In this document: piece by piece, positions 35,333 through 45,144 of the stretch
How positions within the stretch are numbered: the first letter of the stretch is position 1
Layout: the number at the start of each line of letters is the position of its first letter
NCBI RefSeq assembly: GCF_001899075.1
Contig: NZ_MKVA01000008.1
Span: 186,001 to 250,000 of the forward strand
From: Devosia sp. 67-54
GTDB lineage: Bacteria > Pseudomonadota > Alphaproteobacteria > Rhizobiales > Devosiaceae
Length of the DNA: 64,000 nt
Reading direction: 5' to 3'
Notes under the pieces: model-generated
Database searches by the model: none
Seen by the model: the letters and a program-made list of their open reading frames with translations, nothing else
Told to the model about the DNA's origin: nothing
Position numbers and translations under genes: made by a program

Positions 35333-35359
35333 CCCCTCCGGCGGGGGAAGCCGGAGGGG
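35333..35359 (-). terminator. strong terminator for the small exported-protein gene
   Basis: A 10-bp perfect stem CCCCTCCGGC / GCCGGAGGGG with a 7-base loop. On the minus strand it is followed by TTTTGCG, 33 bases beyond the stop at 35392. It may also end the tRNA-Arg transcript. Confidence 0.75.
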
Positions 35360-35391
35360 CGGGCGCATTGGAGATGCGCCGGGGGAACGGG

Positions 35392-35733
35392 TCAGATGTA
35401 GTCGACCTGGCAGCGCGAGCCGCGGGCGGCGAAATCGGTCAGCGCGTCGGCGACCAGCAGCCGCTCGCCCGGGGCGAGCATCTTGGGCAGCAGCATGGTG
35501 CCGTTGTCGCCGGTCGAGACGGCCCACGCCACCTGGCGGCCGGAATCGGCGTTGTCGTCGCCGAAATTGGTGATGATCAGGTCGAAGCCGCGCACCGTGC
35601 AATCCAGCGCCTGGGTATGATGCGCCTGCTTGAGGACGGGCTTGATGAGGGACAGGGCGAAGGCGCCGGAGGCGAGCGACAGGGTGACAGCGGTGGCGAG
35701 GCCGACGACGGCGAGCTTGTGCAGATTGGACAT
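35392..35733 (-). CDS. small exported protein of unknown function
   Basis: A 113-residue protein with a signal peptide (LHKLAVVGLATAVTLSLASGAFA) and a mature part with two Cys (DCTVRGFD; SRCQVDYI) that could form a disulfide. No family recognised. The start is supported by GAGG upstream. It is convergent with tRNA-Arg and ends at a strong terminator. Confidence 0.65.
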   Translation of the reverse strand: MSNLHKLAVVGLATAVTLSLASGAFALSLIKPVLKQAHHTQALDCTVRGFDLIITNFGDDNADSGRQVAWAVSTGDNGTMLLPKMLAPGERLLVADALTDFAARGSRCQVDYI

Positions 35734-35951
35734 GGCGAAAATCCTCGGGTTGATGGCTGGACGGTGCGTTCCGTCCGTTGCCCGCCTTGTCGCGTCCGGC
35801 GCTTGAACCGACACTGAGCGCGCGTTTTATCCGCCATTCAGGTGTGGCATCGGCGGGGCAGGCGGCGATGCCCGGTTGCCGCCGCATTGCCGCCGCGTTA
35901 ATCGCGTTGTGGTCTCAGCCTGCCTGCTTCGTTCACAAGGACCTCCGCCCC

Positions 35952-36404
35952 ATGACCTTCGCCATGCTCCGTGCCCTGCCCCTCGTTGCGGCCCTCGCTT
36001 TGGGAGCCTGTTCGAGCGGCGGCGCCCTGTCGCCGGGGCTGGCGCAGCGCATGGACATGCCCGGCGCGCAGCTCAACCGCGCCGAAGCGCTGGGGATCGT
36101 CAACAATTACCGCACGCAGAGCGGCGCCGCGGCGCTGACCGAGGACGCCGGGCTCGACGCGCAGGCGCAGCAGCTCGCCATGCAATATGCCAAGACCGGC
36201 AAGCAGCCGGCCAAGCCCGCCGGCATCGCGCAGATCCGCTATTCGGCCGGCTATTTCACCTTCGCCGAAACGTTCTCGGGCTGGCGCAATTCGCCCGCCG
36301 ACGCGCCGGCGCTCACCGACCGCGCCGCCACCAGAGCGGGTGTTGCGGCAGTGTACGATGCCGCCTCGCCCTATGGCGTCTACTGGGTGATCGTCCTTGC
36401 CTGA
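35952..36404 (+). CDS. CAP/SCP-domain lipoprotein
   Basis: A 150-residue protein with lipobox LGAC (Cys near residue 20) and a short CAP/SCP-like domain: EALGIVNNYRTQSGAAALTED, AQQLAMQYAKTG and the C-terminal VAAVYDAASPYGVYWVIVL. Bacterial CAP proteins are usually extracytoplasmic with unknown ligands. It is coupled to the TusA-like gene, which starts within its last codons. Confidence 0.8.
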   Translation: MTFAMLRALPLVAALALGACSSGGALSPGLAQRMDMPGAQLNRAEALGIVNNYRTQSGAAALTEDAGLDAQAQQLAMQYAKTGKQPAKPAGIAQIRYSAGYFTFAETFSGWRNSPADAPALTDRAATRAGVAAVYDAASPYGVYWVIVLA

Positions 36405-36621
36405 CGAGGTGCTCGACGCACGCGGGCTCAAATGCCCGCTGCCGGTGCTGAAGCTGGAAAAGCGCCTGGCGCAGCTGTCGGCAGGCGCGACCCTCACGGT
36501 ACTCGCCACCGACCCGATGGCCAAGGTGGATATCCCGCTCTACTGCACGCAGCACGGGCATGCCTGCACCGCGGACAGCAGCGGCGACGCGTTCAGCTTT
36601 ACGATTGTAAAGGCGCTCTAG
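36397..36621 (+). CDS. TusA-family sulfurtransferase
   Basis: A 74-residue TusA-like sulfur carrier. The CPxP motif is intact (RGLKCPLPVLK, Cys near 13) and LTVLATDPMAKVDIP and CTQHGHACTADSS match the family. It relays persulfide sulfur, for example for tRNA thiolation or molybdenum-cofactor work. The TTG start overlaps the upstream CAP gene by 8 bases. Its stop overlaps the convergent carboxypeptidase stop. Confidence 0.88.
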   Translation: MPDEVLDARGLKCPLPVLKLEKRLAQLSAGATLTVLATDPMAKVDIPLYCTQHGHACTADSSGDAFSFTIVKAL

Positions 36622-37682
36622 TTCGAGGCGACGGCGGCGACGCCGTTGTCCGGGCGCGGCCGCGGCATGGGGATGTCCACCACCTTGCTGAGCTCGGTGG
36701 CGATATAGGTCGGGCCGGCGATCCTGTCGCTCAGAAAGCTCGGCTTGCCCTTGAGGCCGTAGGGGAAATCGGCCATGCGCTGCTTCACATAGGCCTTGGC
36801 CTTCTTGCCGCAGATCAGCGGGCTCATGTCGACCGGATCGGTAGCGAGATCCTTGATGTCGAGCACCGTCTGGCCGGTCGGCTTCAGCTCGCCGGCGAGG
36901 CCGCGGAGGAAAAGCTGCGCCGTCATCTCGTTGCGCTCGCGCACCGAGGAGGCGCCCAGCACTACCGCCAGCAGCGAGTGGCCGTTGCGTTCGAGCGTGG
37001 CGACGATGTTGAGGCCCGACGAGCAGATGTAGCCGGTCTTCATGCCGGTGACGCCCTCGAAATGCTGCAGCAGGCCGTTGCTGGTCTCGAGCTTGTGCGC
37101 GCCCAATTGCACCCACTGCGTTTCGAACATCGGCTGGTATTGCGGGAAGTCGCGCTTGACGTAGAGCGCGATGATGGCGAGGTCGCGCGCCGAGCTGATC
37201 TGGCCCGGGCTCTTGAGGCCGTTGGCATTGTCGTAATGCGTCGCCGTCATCCCCATCTGCTGCGCCATCAGATTCATCTGCGCGACGAACGCCTTCTCGT
37301 TGCCGCCGATGGTCTCGGCGATGGCGACGGCCATGTCGTTGGCCGACTTGACCAGCATGATGTAGAGCGCGTCCTTGAGGCTGACGGACTCGCCGACTTC
37401 GAGGCCGGACTTGGCCGGCTCCTGGTTCCAGGCATGCTGGCTGATGGTGACTGGGGTATCGAGCGTCACGCGACCGGCCTTGATCGCGGCAAAGGCGAGG
37501 TAGGCCGTCATCAGCTTGGTGACCGAGGCCGGATGCCAGGGCTGGCCGGCGTCCTGCGCGTACAGCACCTGCAGCGTCGTGGCATCGAGCAGCAGCATCG
37601 GCGTGGCGGCGGCGGGGGCGATGGCGGAAGCGAGCAGTGCGAGGCACAGAGCCAGTGTCCGGGCGAATCGCGCAGTCCGCAT
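36618..37682 (-). CDS. D-alanyl-D-alanine carboxypeptidase (S11 family)
   Basis: A 354-residue periplasmic penicillin-binding protein that trims peptidoglycan stem peptides. A signal peptide (LALCLALLASAIAPAAA) is followed by SVTK at 53-56 (catalytic Ser53/Lys56), SAN at 113-115 and KTG at 215-217. The order and spacing are right for DacA/DacC-type enzymes. The extra C-terminal ~100 residues form a domain of unclear role. Confidence 0.92.
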   Translation of the reverse strand: MRTARFARTLALCLALLASAIAPAAATPMLLLDATTLQVLYAQDAGQPWHPASVTKLMTAYLAFAAIKAGRVTLDTPVTISQHAWNQEPAKSGLEVGESVSLKDALYIMLVKSANDMAVAIAETIGGNEKAFVAQMNLMAQQMGMTATHYDNANGLKSPGQISSARDLAIIALYVKRDFPQYQPMFETQWVQLGAHKLETSNGLLQHFEGVTGMKTGYICSSGLNIVATLERNGHSLLAVVLGASSVRERNEMTAQLFLRGLAGELKPTGQTVLDIKDLATDPVDMSPLICGKKAKAYVKQRMADFPYGLKGKPSFLSDRIAGPTYIATELSKVVDIPMPRPRPDNGVAAVASN

Positions 37683-37800
37683 GAGGGGAAACTTCCGTCG
37701 CAAAATCAGAGGCCTGCTTCTAACGCCGGAGTGTGGCCGCCTCAAGGACGCACGCCCGCTATGACGCGCTTTTGAACTGCTCGCTGCGGCCGCGGGACCT

Positions 37801-40266
37801 TCAGACCGGCAGGCGCAGGGCGCTGCTCCGCCGCACGACGCCGGAGAGCCGGATGTCGGCGGCCGACAGGCCGAGGAACAGGCTGAAGGCGCCCGGCTCC
37901 ACCGCCCACATCCCCTCACCGACCTCGAAGAAGGCGAAGTCGCGGGGGCCCAGGTCGAAGCGCAGGCGCCGGCTTTCGCCCGGCTCCAGCGCCACCTTGT
38001 CGAACGCCTTGAGCTCCTTGACCGGGCGCGGCACCGAGGCGGCCTCGTCCCCGACATAGAGCTGCACCACCGTCGACCCGCGGCGAGCGCCGGTGTTGGT
38101 GAGGCTGGCACACACCACCACCCGGCCGTCGCTCTCGAACGCATCGTCGTCGATCGCGAGGTCGCCGAGCGTAAAGCTGGTGTAGCCGAGGCCGTAGCCG
38201 AACGGGAACAGCGGCACGATGCCGTGCCGGTCGTAATGGCGATAGCCGACGAACACGCCCTCCTCGTAGCGCACACGGCCGTTGAGGCCGGGATAGATCT
38301 CGCGATCCTGCGAATGCACTGGATTGTCGCTCCAGCGCACCGGAAAGCTCTGCGGCAGCCGGCCGCCCGGCTCGGCCACGCCGAGCAGCACGTCGGCGAT
38401 GGCGTTGCCCGCCTCCTGTCCTGGATACCATGCCTGCAGCACGGCGCCGACCTGATCGAGCCACGGCATCTCCACCGGACCGCCGGTCTGCAGCACCACG
38501 ATGGTGCGCGGGTTGACGGCGGCGACGGCCTGCACCAGCTCGTCCTGCCGGCCGGGCAGCGTGATGGTCTCGAGGTCGCTGCCTTCGGTGTCCCACTCGC
38601 CGGTGCGCCCGACGCAGAGCACGGCGATGTCGGCCGCCCTGGCGACGCGCACCGCCTCGGCGATGGCGTCGTCGCCGAGCGGCAGGCCGATGCCGAGGCG
38701 GAAGGCCGAGAACGCCAGCGTCGCGGCCGGCTTGACCGCGAATTCGAGCTCGACGGTGTAGCTCCGGCCCGCCTCGAGCGCGATGACGCCAACCACCTCG
38801 TCGCTGCCTTCCTCGAAGAAGGTGCGGCCCTTCTTCCACTGGCTCCAATCGTCGGCGACCAGCACGCCGTCGATCTTGACGCGCGCATGGCCCGCAGCCG
38901 CGATGCCGACGCGATGCTCGCCGCTTGCGGCGGGGACGAAGCGCGTGGTGAAGCGCGCCGACCAGCGCTGCGGATCGACCTTGCCGCCGCCCACCGCACC
39001 GAAGAGGAACGCCTCGCTGCCCTGCTGCGTGTCGCGATGCACCACCTCGCCGCTGAGATCGGGCGAATTGAAATAGTCGACCCGGAACTCGGAGTGGAGC
39101 AGCGGCTCGAAGCGATGATTGGTGACGCCCTGCGCGAAGCGCAGCCGGCTTTCGCCGAGCGCCGCGGCCAGCCCGTCCCAGGGCGACACCGCGTAATGCG
39201 GATTGAGCTGCGCGCTGCCGCCGCCCATGATCTGCGCAACTTTCGCATTGGGGCCGATGACGGCGATGGTGCCCGCCGTCGCGCCATCGAGCGGCAACAG
39301 AGCATCGTTCTTGAGCAGCACCGCGCCCTCGGCGCCGGCGCGGCGGATCAGCGCGCGATGAGCCGGCCGGTCGTCGGCGCGCTCCTCCCACACCCGGTCG
39401 TCGTCGATGGCGCCGGTGCGCATGGCGAGCCGCAGCACGTTGAGGACGCGCTCGCGCACCGTCTCGCGGCTGACGAGGCCCGCCTCGACCGCCTCCACCA
39501 GCTTCTGCCCGCGATCGCGCGGCGGGCCGGGCATTTCGAGGTCGAGCCCGGCATTGACCGTGGGCGCGGTCGCATGCGAGCCGAACCAGTCCGACATCAC
39601 CACGCCCGTATAGTGCCACTGGTTGCGCAGCACCTCGGTCAGCAGCCAGTGGTTCTCGCTGGTGTAGGTGCCGTTGAGCCGGTTGTACGAGCTCATGATG
39701 CCCCAGGTGCCGGCGACCTTCACCGCCTGCTCGAACGGCACCAGGTAGATCTCGCGCATCGTCCGCTCATCGATCACCGAGCTCATGGTGGTGCGCTCGA
39801 TCTCGGATTCGTTGCCGACGAAATGCTTGATGGTGGCGCCGATCCCCTGCTGCTGCAGCCCGGCGATGAAGCCGACGGCGAGCTGCGCCGCCAGCACCGG
39901 ATCTTCCGAATAGCACTCGAAATTGCGCCCATTGGTGACCGAGCGGTGGATGTTGACCGTCGGCGACAGCGACACATGCGCGCCCTTCGACCTGACCTCG
40001 TCGGCCAAGGCGCCGCCGATCTCCTGCGCCAGCGCCGGGTTCCAGCTCGCGCCGATGGCGATGCCGACCGGAAACGCCGCCGACTTCATCCCGCCGACCA
40101 GCCCGCCGCCGCCGCGCGCGCCGTTCGGCCCGTCGGTGACCCTGAGCTTATGGATGCCGAGCCGCACCACCGCCGGCAGCGACCAGAAATCCTCGCCCGA
40201 CAGCAGGCTCACCTGTTCGGCGAGAGTCATCTGCTCCACGAGCTCGTGGATCCGGTCTTCGCTCAT
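37801..40266 (-). CDS. glycoside hydrolase family 3 (beta-glucosidase-like) with inserted PA14-like domain
   Basis: An 821-residue GH3 enzyme. The catalytic barrel opens with EQMTLAEQVSLLSGEDFW. The substrate Lys-His is in IKHFVGNESE (148-156) and the nucleophile is probably Asp226 in VVMSDWFGSH. The second domain (GAVLLKNDALLPL; VIGPNAKVAQIMGGGSA) is interrupted by a PA14-like insert at about 400-540 (WSARFTTRFVPAASGEHRVG). It ends in a fibronectin-III-like domain (NTGARRGSTVVQLYVGD). No signal peptide, so it is cytosolic and acts on imported oligosaccharides. Confidence 0.93.
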   Translation of the reverse strand: MSEDRIHELVEQMTLAEQVSLLSGEDFWSLPAVVRLGIHKLRVTDGPNGARGGGGLVGGMKSAAFPVGIAIGASWNPALAQEIGGALADEVRSKGAHVSLSPTVNIHRSVTNGRNFECYSEDPVLAAQLAVGFIAGLQQQGIGATIKHFVGNESEIERTTMSSVIDERTMREIYLVPFEQAVKVAGTWGIMSSYNRLNGTYTSENHWLLTEVLRNQWHYTGVVMSDWFGSHATAPTVNAGLDLEMPGPPRDRGQKLVEAVEAGLVSRETVRERVLNVLRLAMRTGAIDDDRVWEERADDRPAHRALIRRAGAEGAVLLKNDALLPLDGATAGTIAVIGPNAKVAQIMGGGSAQLNPHYAVSPWDGLAAALGESRLRFAQGVTNHRFEPLLHSEFRVDYFNSPDLSGEVVHRDTQQGSEAFLFGAVGGGKVDPQRWSARFTTRFVPAASGEHRVGIAAAGHARVKIDGVLVADDWSQWKKGRTFFEEGSDEVVGVIALEAGRSYTVELEFAVKPAATLAFSAFRLGIGLPLGDDAIAEAVRVARAADIAVLCVGRTGEWDTEGSDLETITLPGRQDELVQAVAAVNPRTIVVLQTGGPVEMPWLDQVGAVLQAWYPGQEAGNAIADVLLGVAEPGGRLPQSFPVRWSDNPVHSQDREIYPGLNGRVRYEEGVFVGYRHYDRHGIVPLFPFGYGLGYTSFTLGDLAIDDDAFESDGRVVVCASLTNTGARRGSTVVQLYVGDEAASVPRPVKELKAFDKVALEPGESRRLRFDLGPRDFAFFEVGEGMWAVEPGAFSLFLGLSAADIRLSGVVRRSSALRLPV

Positions 40267-40392
40267 GCTTGGGCCTCCCGCTGACGCCTGCCCGAAAAGC
40301 CATCGCCGGCGGAGGGCTGTCAACAATAACGTTCTGAGCCCTAGGCACAGACAGTAACCTACCCTATATTGGCGGAAACGACGGAGGCTCAG

Positions 40393-40815
40393 ATGGGCTA
40401 CAGAGTGGAAGGCGACCAGGTGCAGATCTGCGGCGCCATGGGCGACATCCTCAACCGCATCGGCGACAAATGGAGCGTCATGGTGGTCGGGCACCTGACC
40501 AGAAAGACCATGCGCTTCAACGAATTGCGCCATTCGATCGGCGGCATCAGCCAGCGCATGCTGACGCTGACGCTGCGCAATCTCGAGCGCGACGGACTGG
40601 TGATCCGCACCGTCTATCCCGAGATTCCGCCGCGCGTCGAATACCAGCTCACCGAGCTCGGCCGCACGCTGACCGATCCGCTCGACGAATTGTGGAACTG
40701 GGCGGCGCGGCACATGCACTCGGTGAACGAGGCACGCGCCAATTACGACCGCCTGCACAACGCCGGCGAGGCGGCGCAGCCCGAGCCCCGGCGCTACGCC
40801 GGCGCCGCCAGCTGA
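40393..40815 (+). CDS. HxlR-family transcriptional regulator
   Basis: A 140-residue winged-helix regulator of the HxlR type: CGAMGDILNRIGDKWSVMVV, RFNELRHSIGGISQRMLTL and DGLVIRTVYPEIPPRVEYQL. GGAGG 5 bases before ATG 40393 fixes the start over an upstream TTG. The Cys near residue 13 is the usual redox or electrophile sensor in this family. It lies between GH3 (divergent) and MATE (convergent); regulation of GH3 is possible but unproven. Confidence 0.9.
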   Translation: MGYRVEGDQVQICGAMGDILNRIGDKWSVMVVGHLTRKTMRFNELRHSIGGISQRMLTLTLRNLERDGLVIRTVYPEIPPRVEYQLTELGRTLTDPLDELWNWAARHMHSVNEARANYDRLHNAGEAAQPEPRRYAGAAS

Positions 40816-40831
40816 GGGCGCCGGCGGCGCA

Positions 40832-42187
40832 CTACACCAGCTTCTTGATCGGCTTCTTGCGCCAGAAGAACCAGTAATAGATCCCCTGCAGCACGAACAT
40901 GGTGCAGAAGCTGGTGGCGTAGCCGGTCCAGATGCCGTTGAGGCCCAGCCACGTCGTCGACAGGTAGAGCGCCAGCGGCGTTTCGACGATGACGATGGTG
41001 CCCAGGCTGATCAGCATCGGGATCAGCACGTCGCCCGAGGCGCGCATGATGCCCGACAGGATTACCGCGAAGCCGAACATCAGGACGCTCCACAGCACGA
41101 TGTGGAGCAGCGTTTCGGTCATCTCCACCACCTTGGGCTCGGTGATGAAAAGCTGCACCAGCGTCTGGCTGAAGATGTAGGCAAGAAGGATCAGCGCACC
41201 GGTGATGATGAGGTTCATCACCATCGCCGTGCGCGTGATGCGGCCGAGCTGGTCCTGCTGCCCGGCGCCGATGGCCTGCGCCCCGAAGATCGAGGCGGCG
41301 ATGCCGATCGACATGGCCGGGAACTGCACATAGCTCATCACCTGCCCCACCGCGCCATAGGCGGCGGTGGCGTCGGAGCCGAAGCGATTGATGATGCCGA
41401 CGACGACGATGGCCGCGACCGACGACACGATCATCTGCACGCCGGCCGGCACGCCGAGGCGGAGGATGGTGCGCAGCAGGCCGAAATCGATGCCCAGATG
41501 CGTGAGGAACACCCGGTCGGGCGCCAGCGGATGCTTGCGCGCCCGGAGGTAGAAGAACAGAAACACCAGCACCACGACGAAGCCGATGATGAACGCCACC
41601 GCCGCCGCGTAGAGTCCGAGCTTCGGCAGCCCGCCCCAGCCCAGGATGAAGGCGGGCGTGACCACGAGGCCGACGAGGATCGACATGATCAGCGCCACCA
41701 GCGGCGTGGTGGTGTCGCCCACGCCGCGCAGGATCGAGGTGGCGATCAGGTAGACGAAGAAGCCGGGCATGCCGATGAGGATGATCAGCCCGTAGGTCGT
41801 CGACTGGTCGAGGATGTTGGCCGGCGCGCCGAGCACGCTCATGATCTGGCGGATGAAGATGGTGCCGAGCACCGCGACCACGACGCCGGCGAGGAACGTC
41901 ACCGTCATGGTGGTGCCGGCGATCTCCTTGACCTTGAGCTCGTTCTTGGCGCCCCAGGCCTGGCCGATGAGCACGGTCGAGCCCGAGGCGAGCCCGATGA
42001 TGAAGCTCATCAGGAAGAACAGGATGGGAAAGAACGCCGCGGTGGCGGCGAGCGCATCCACGCCCACCAACTGGCCGATATAGATGTTGTTGATGGTGCC
42101 GCTCATGGCCTGCAGGATGTTGCTGACCATCAGCGGCACGAGGAACAGAAGGAACCGCTGCCACAGCGGCTTTTGCGCGGGGGTCAT
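40832..42187 (-). CDS. MATE-family efflux transporter
   Basis: A 451-residue multidrug/toxin exporter with twelve membrane segments in two bundles. MATE signatures are VPLMVSNILQAMSGTINNIY (first bundle), GVGDTTTPL and its second-half equivalent MRASGDVLIPM. AGGAG 7 bases before the ATG supports the start. The ~270 bases upstream hold no gene; a short leader with partial resemblance to a guanidine riboswitch was considered and not accepted. Confidence 0.92.
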   Translation of the reverse strand: MTPAQKPLWQRFLLFLVPLMVSNILQAMSGTINNIYIGQLVGVDALAATAAFFPILFFLMSFIIGLASGSTVLIGQAWGAKNELKVKEIAGTTMTVTFLAGVVVAVLGTIFIRQIMSVLGAPANILDQSTTYGLIILIGMPGFFVYLIATSILRGVGDTTTPLVALIMSILVGLVVTPAFILGWGGLPKLGLYAAAVAFIIGFVVVLVFLFFYLRARKHPLAPDRVFLTHLGIDFGLLRTILRLGVPAGVQMIVSSVAAIVVVGIINRFGSDATAAYGAVGQVMSYVQFPAMSIGIAASIFGAQAIGAGQQDQLGRITRTAMVMNLIITGALILLAYIFSQTLVQLFITEPKVVEMTETLLHIVLWSVLMFGFAVILSGIMRASGDVLIPMLISLGTIVIVETPLALYLSTTWLGLNGIWTGYATSFCTMFVLQGIYYWFFWRKKPIKKLV

Positions 42188-42455
42188 CTATAAACTCCTG
42201 AGAAACCCGGTCTCGTCTGGATGCGATCCCAAGGGCGTCGTCCGGCAGGGATGGCCGGCAGTCGCAGAGGGCCTCTTCACGTCCGATGAACAGGACGCCG
42301 GCGGGTCAGAGCTCAGGTTTTTTGGAACGCACGGGCGGCTGTTTAGCTGCGCCTCGCGACAGCGTCAATCGTCCGCGCCGGCCGGCGGATGGCCATTGCT
42401 GCCGGCCGCGAACACGCCGATAATCGCGGGCAGTCCCTTGTTTTCCCGGCCCAGC

Positions 42456-43667
42456 ATGTCCCTCGCTTCGTTCGCCCCGCACGGCCCCGGCAGCCGCAAC
42501 GCCTTCGTGCTCGCCTTGAGCCAGGGGCTCTATGTCTGCGGCATCTCGGTCGACCTGACTCTGACCGGCATCACCGGCTACCAGCTCGCCCCCGACAAGG
42601 CGCTGGCCACCCTGCCCTTCGCGCTGATCACCGTCGGCGCCGCCATCGTCACCGTGTTCGCCGCCTATGTGCTGGGCCGGCTCGGCCGCCGCCTCGGCTT
42701 CGCCGTCGGCTCGCTCTGCGGCGCGGTCGGCGGACTGATCTCGGTGTTTGCGGTGTTCCACGCCAGTTTCTGGCTGTTCTGCCTCGGCACGGCGCTGATC
42801 GGCGCCTACCAGGGCTTTGCCCAATATTACTCCATCGCCGCCGCCGATTCGGTGACCGCCGAGTTCAAGAGCCGCGCCATCTCCACCGTGCTCGCCGGCG
42901 GCGTGCTGGCGGCCCTGGCCGGGCCGGCGCTGGCGGCGCTCACCAGCACGCTGATCCCCGGCGTGATGTTCGCCGGCGCCTACATGCTGGTGGCGGTGCT
43001 GGCGCTCGTCGCCACCGCCCTGGTGCTGGCGCTCTATCGCGACGTCGAGCCGGTGGCGATCGTCAGCGATGTGCCGCCGCGGCCGCTGCGCGAGATCATG
43101 CGCCAGCCGATCTTCGGCGCCGGCGTTGCCACCACCATGGCCTCGGCCGCCGCGATGACGCTGGTGATGACCGCCGCGCCGCTCGCCGCCGTGGCCTGCG
43201 GCTACCCCATCGAGGACGGCGCCCACATCATCCAGATGCATTTGATCGGCATGTTCGTGCCGTCGTTCTTTTCCGGCCGGCTGGTCGCGAGGTTCGGCGT
43301 CTGGCCGGTGCTGGCGACCGGCATGGCGCTGCTGCTGGTCTGCGCCGCCACCGCCATCGCCTCGACGGCGCTGCCGGCGTTCTACGCCGCGCTGTTCCTG
43401 CTCGGCGTCGGCTGGAACCTGATGATCGTTTCTGGAACGACGCTCCTGGCGCAATCCTATCGGCCCAACGAGCGGCCGAAGACGCAGGCGATCAGCGGGC
43501 TGTTCAACAACCTCGCGGGCTCCGCCGGCGCGCTGTCGGCCGGCCTGGCGCTGCAGAATGCCGGCTGGACCCTGCTCAATTTCGGCATGGCGCCGATCCT
43601 GGTGCTCAGCCTGCTGATGATCCTGCGCTGGGTGCGCGCCCGCCGGCTCGAGCCGGCCGCCGCCTGA
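42456..43667 (+). CDS. MFS transporter
   Basis: A 403-residue, 12-segment MFS permease. The motif A-like loop LGRLGRRLGFAVG is clear. Phrases such as IGAYQGFAQYYSIAA, MHLIGMFVPSFFSGRLVARF and LLGVGWNLMIVSGTTLLAQ closely match the MFS protein at 58866-60062, making the two paralogues. The substrate is unknown. It stands alone and is divergent from the MATE gene. Confidence 0.88.
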   Translation: MSLASFAPHGPGSRNAFVLALSQGLYVCGISVDLTLTGITGYQLAPDKALATLPFALITVGAAIVTVFAAYVLGRLGRRLGFAVGSLCGAVGGLISVFAVFHASFWLFCLGTALIGAYQGFAQYYSIAAADSVTAEFKSRAISTVLAGGVLAALAGPALAALTSTLIPGVMFAGAYMLVAVLALVATALVLALYRDVEPVAIVSDVPPRPLREIMRQPIFGAGVATTMASAAAMTLVMTAAPLAAVACGYPIEDGAHIIQMHLIGMFVPSFFSGRLVARFGVWPVLATGMALLLVCAATAIASTALPAFYAALFLLGVGWNLMIVSGTTLLAQSYRPNERPKTQAISGLFNNLAGSAGALSAGLALQNAGWTLLNFGMAPILVLSLLMILRWVRARRLEPAAA

Positions 43668-43764
43668 CGGCCGAGGGAACGCAATCCGCCCGCCCGGAGT
43701 TTGCCTCACAGTCGGCGCGCGGTCCCCTCGCGCGCCTGTTGCAGCAGATTTCGCGGAGGGACTC

Positions 43765-44373
43765 ATGCGCACCATCACCGCCTTGTTCGACACCTATGAG
43801 CACGCCGCCTCGGCCGTGCGCGCCGTGCGCGACGCCGGCATCGACAGCGCCGACATCTCGGTGGTCGCCAACAACGTCGCCGGCGACATCGACACCGATC
43901 TCGACGCCGAGGAAGGCGCTGCGGCCGGCGCGGGCGTCGGTGCCGTCGCCGGCGGCGGCGCCGGCCTGCTCGCCGGGCTGGGCGCGCTCGCCATTCCCGG
44001 CATCGGCCCGGTGGTGGCCGGCGGCTGGCTGCTCGCCACCGCCATCGGCGCGCTGGCCGGCGCGGCCGTGGGCGGCGCGGCCGGCGGCCTGCTCGGCGCG
44101 CTCGCCAATGCCGGCGTGCCGGAAGAACAGGCCCATGTCTATGCCGAAGGCGTGCGCCGCGGCGGCACGCTGGTCAGCGTGCGGGCTGACGAGACGCGCG
44201 CCGACAGCATCGCCGCCATTCTGCGGCACGCCGACGGCGTCGACATCGACGCCCGCCGGGCCGACTATCTCGCCGAAGGCTGGCGCGGCTTCGACGAGGA
44301 CGCGCCCGCCTATTCGGCGGACCAGATCCGCGACTACCGCAGCGTCTATGGCAGCGTGCCGCCGATCGTCTGA
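43765..44373 (+). CDS. general-stress-protein-17M-like glycine-zipper protein
   Basis: A 202-residue protein. The N-terminal ITALFDTYEHAASAVRAVRDAG is the YflT/general stress protein 17M domain. The middle is a Gly/Ala-rich zipper (GVGAVAGGGAGLLAGLGAL; GALAGAAVGGAAGGLLGAL) likely to insert in membrane. The C-terminus is charged (YSADQIRDYRSVYG). Such proteins are stress-induced and of unknown function. GGAGG-like AGGGACTC precedes the ATG. Confidence 0.78.
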   Translation: MRTITALFDTYEHAASAVRAVRDAGIDSADISVVANNVAGDIDTDLDAEEGAAAGAGVGAVAGGGAGLLAGLGALAIPGIGPVVAGGWLLATAIGALAGAAVGGAAGGLLGALANAGVPEEQAHVYAEGVRRGGTLVSVRADETRADSIAAILRHADGVDIDARRADYLAEGWRGFDEDAPAYSADQIRDYRSVYGSVPPIV

Positions 44374-44497
44374 ACCGAAGCGCGGTTGACGGCGCAGGGC
44401 CGGCGGTCGCCGCGCCTTTCCGTGGAAAGACCCTGCGACGCCTCCCCGACGCAGGCCTGGCATGTCATGCTCCTCGTTGAGCTTGAGGGAGCCTCAC

Positions 44498-44974
44498 ATG
44501 ATCCGCAGCCTGTCGCTTGTTTTCGCCGCCGCCCTGACGCTGAGCGTTGCACCCGCCCTGGCCGGCACCGCCGAGGACGCCTTTCTCGCCAAGCTCGCCG
44601 GCAGCTACAGCGGCGCCGGCAAGCTGACCGGCAGCCGCAGCGGCGCGCTGAGCTGCACGCTGTCCATCCGCACCACGACGGCAGGAGCCAGCTATCGCGG
44701 CAAATGCGACGTCGAGGAGATCGGCCCGCAAAGCTTCTCCGGCGACATCGCCTACAACGACAAGGCGAAGCGCTACGAGGCCACCTCGCCCACCGGCATC
44801 GTCACCATCGGCACCCGCGGCGGCAGCACGCTCACCTTCGCCGCCAAGATCCGCGGCCTCGCCACCGGCACCTCGATCATGAAACTGAGCGCCGGCCGCG
44901 TCGTCGTCGACACCACCATCGACGACCCCGATTCCGGCAAGCCGGTGAAATCGCATATCGAAATGAAGCGCTAG
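44498..44974 (+). CDS. exported protein of unknown function
   Basis: A 158-residue protein with a signal peptide (SLSLVFAAALTLSVAPALAG) and a beta-rich mature part (KLAGSYSGAGKLTGSRSG; DVEEIGPQSFSGDIAYND) reminiscent of lipocalin-like periplasmic proteins, but no family is recognised. It is the last chromosomal-looking gene before the transposition operon. Confidence 0.68.
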   Translation: MIRSLSLVFAAALTLSVAPALAGTAEDAFLAKLAGSYSGAGKLTGSRSGALSCTLSIRTTTAGASYRGKCDVEEIGPQSFSGDIAYNDKAKRYEATSPTGIVTIGTRGGSTLTFAAKIRGLATGTSIMKLSAGRVVVDTTIDDPDSGKPVKSHIEMKR

Positions 44975-45144
44975 CTGGTGCCAGGAATGAAAAAGATTCG
45001 CTCCTCACCCCTCAGAAAAGCCCAGAAATCCGGGACTTTCAAGACAGGCGAATGATCGACTTTCGCTCTGCTATGAACAAGATGCGCTCTGAATCCAGGC
45101 AAAAAAAGGGGCCGGAACCGCGTCCCGACCCCGTCAACCGGTCA

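Noticed and set aside
42188-42330. Guanidine-riboswitch-like leader upstream of the MATE gene (CCGGACGA ... ACCGG on the minus strand)
   Set aside because: Only the first eight bases resemble the guanidine-III core; the conserved second half and the stems do not form. A covariance-model search would decide.
44975-45144. A possible left transposon terminus
   Set aside because: No TGT start and no repeated 20-base TnsB-like sites could be identified on reading; the boundary is given only as an interval.
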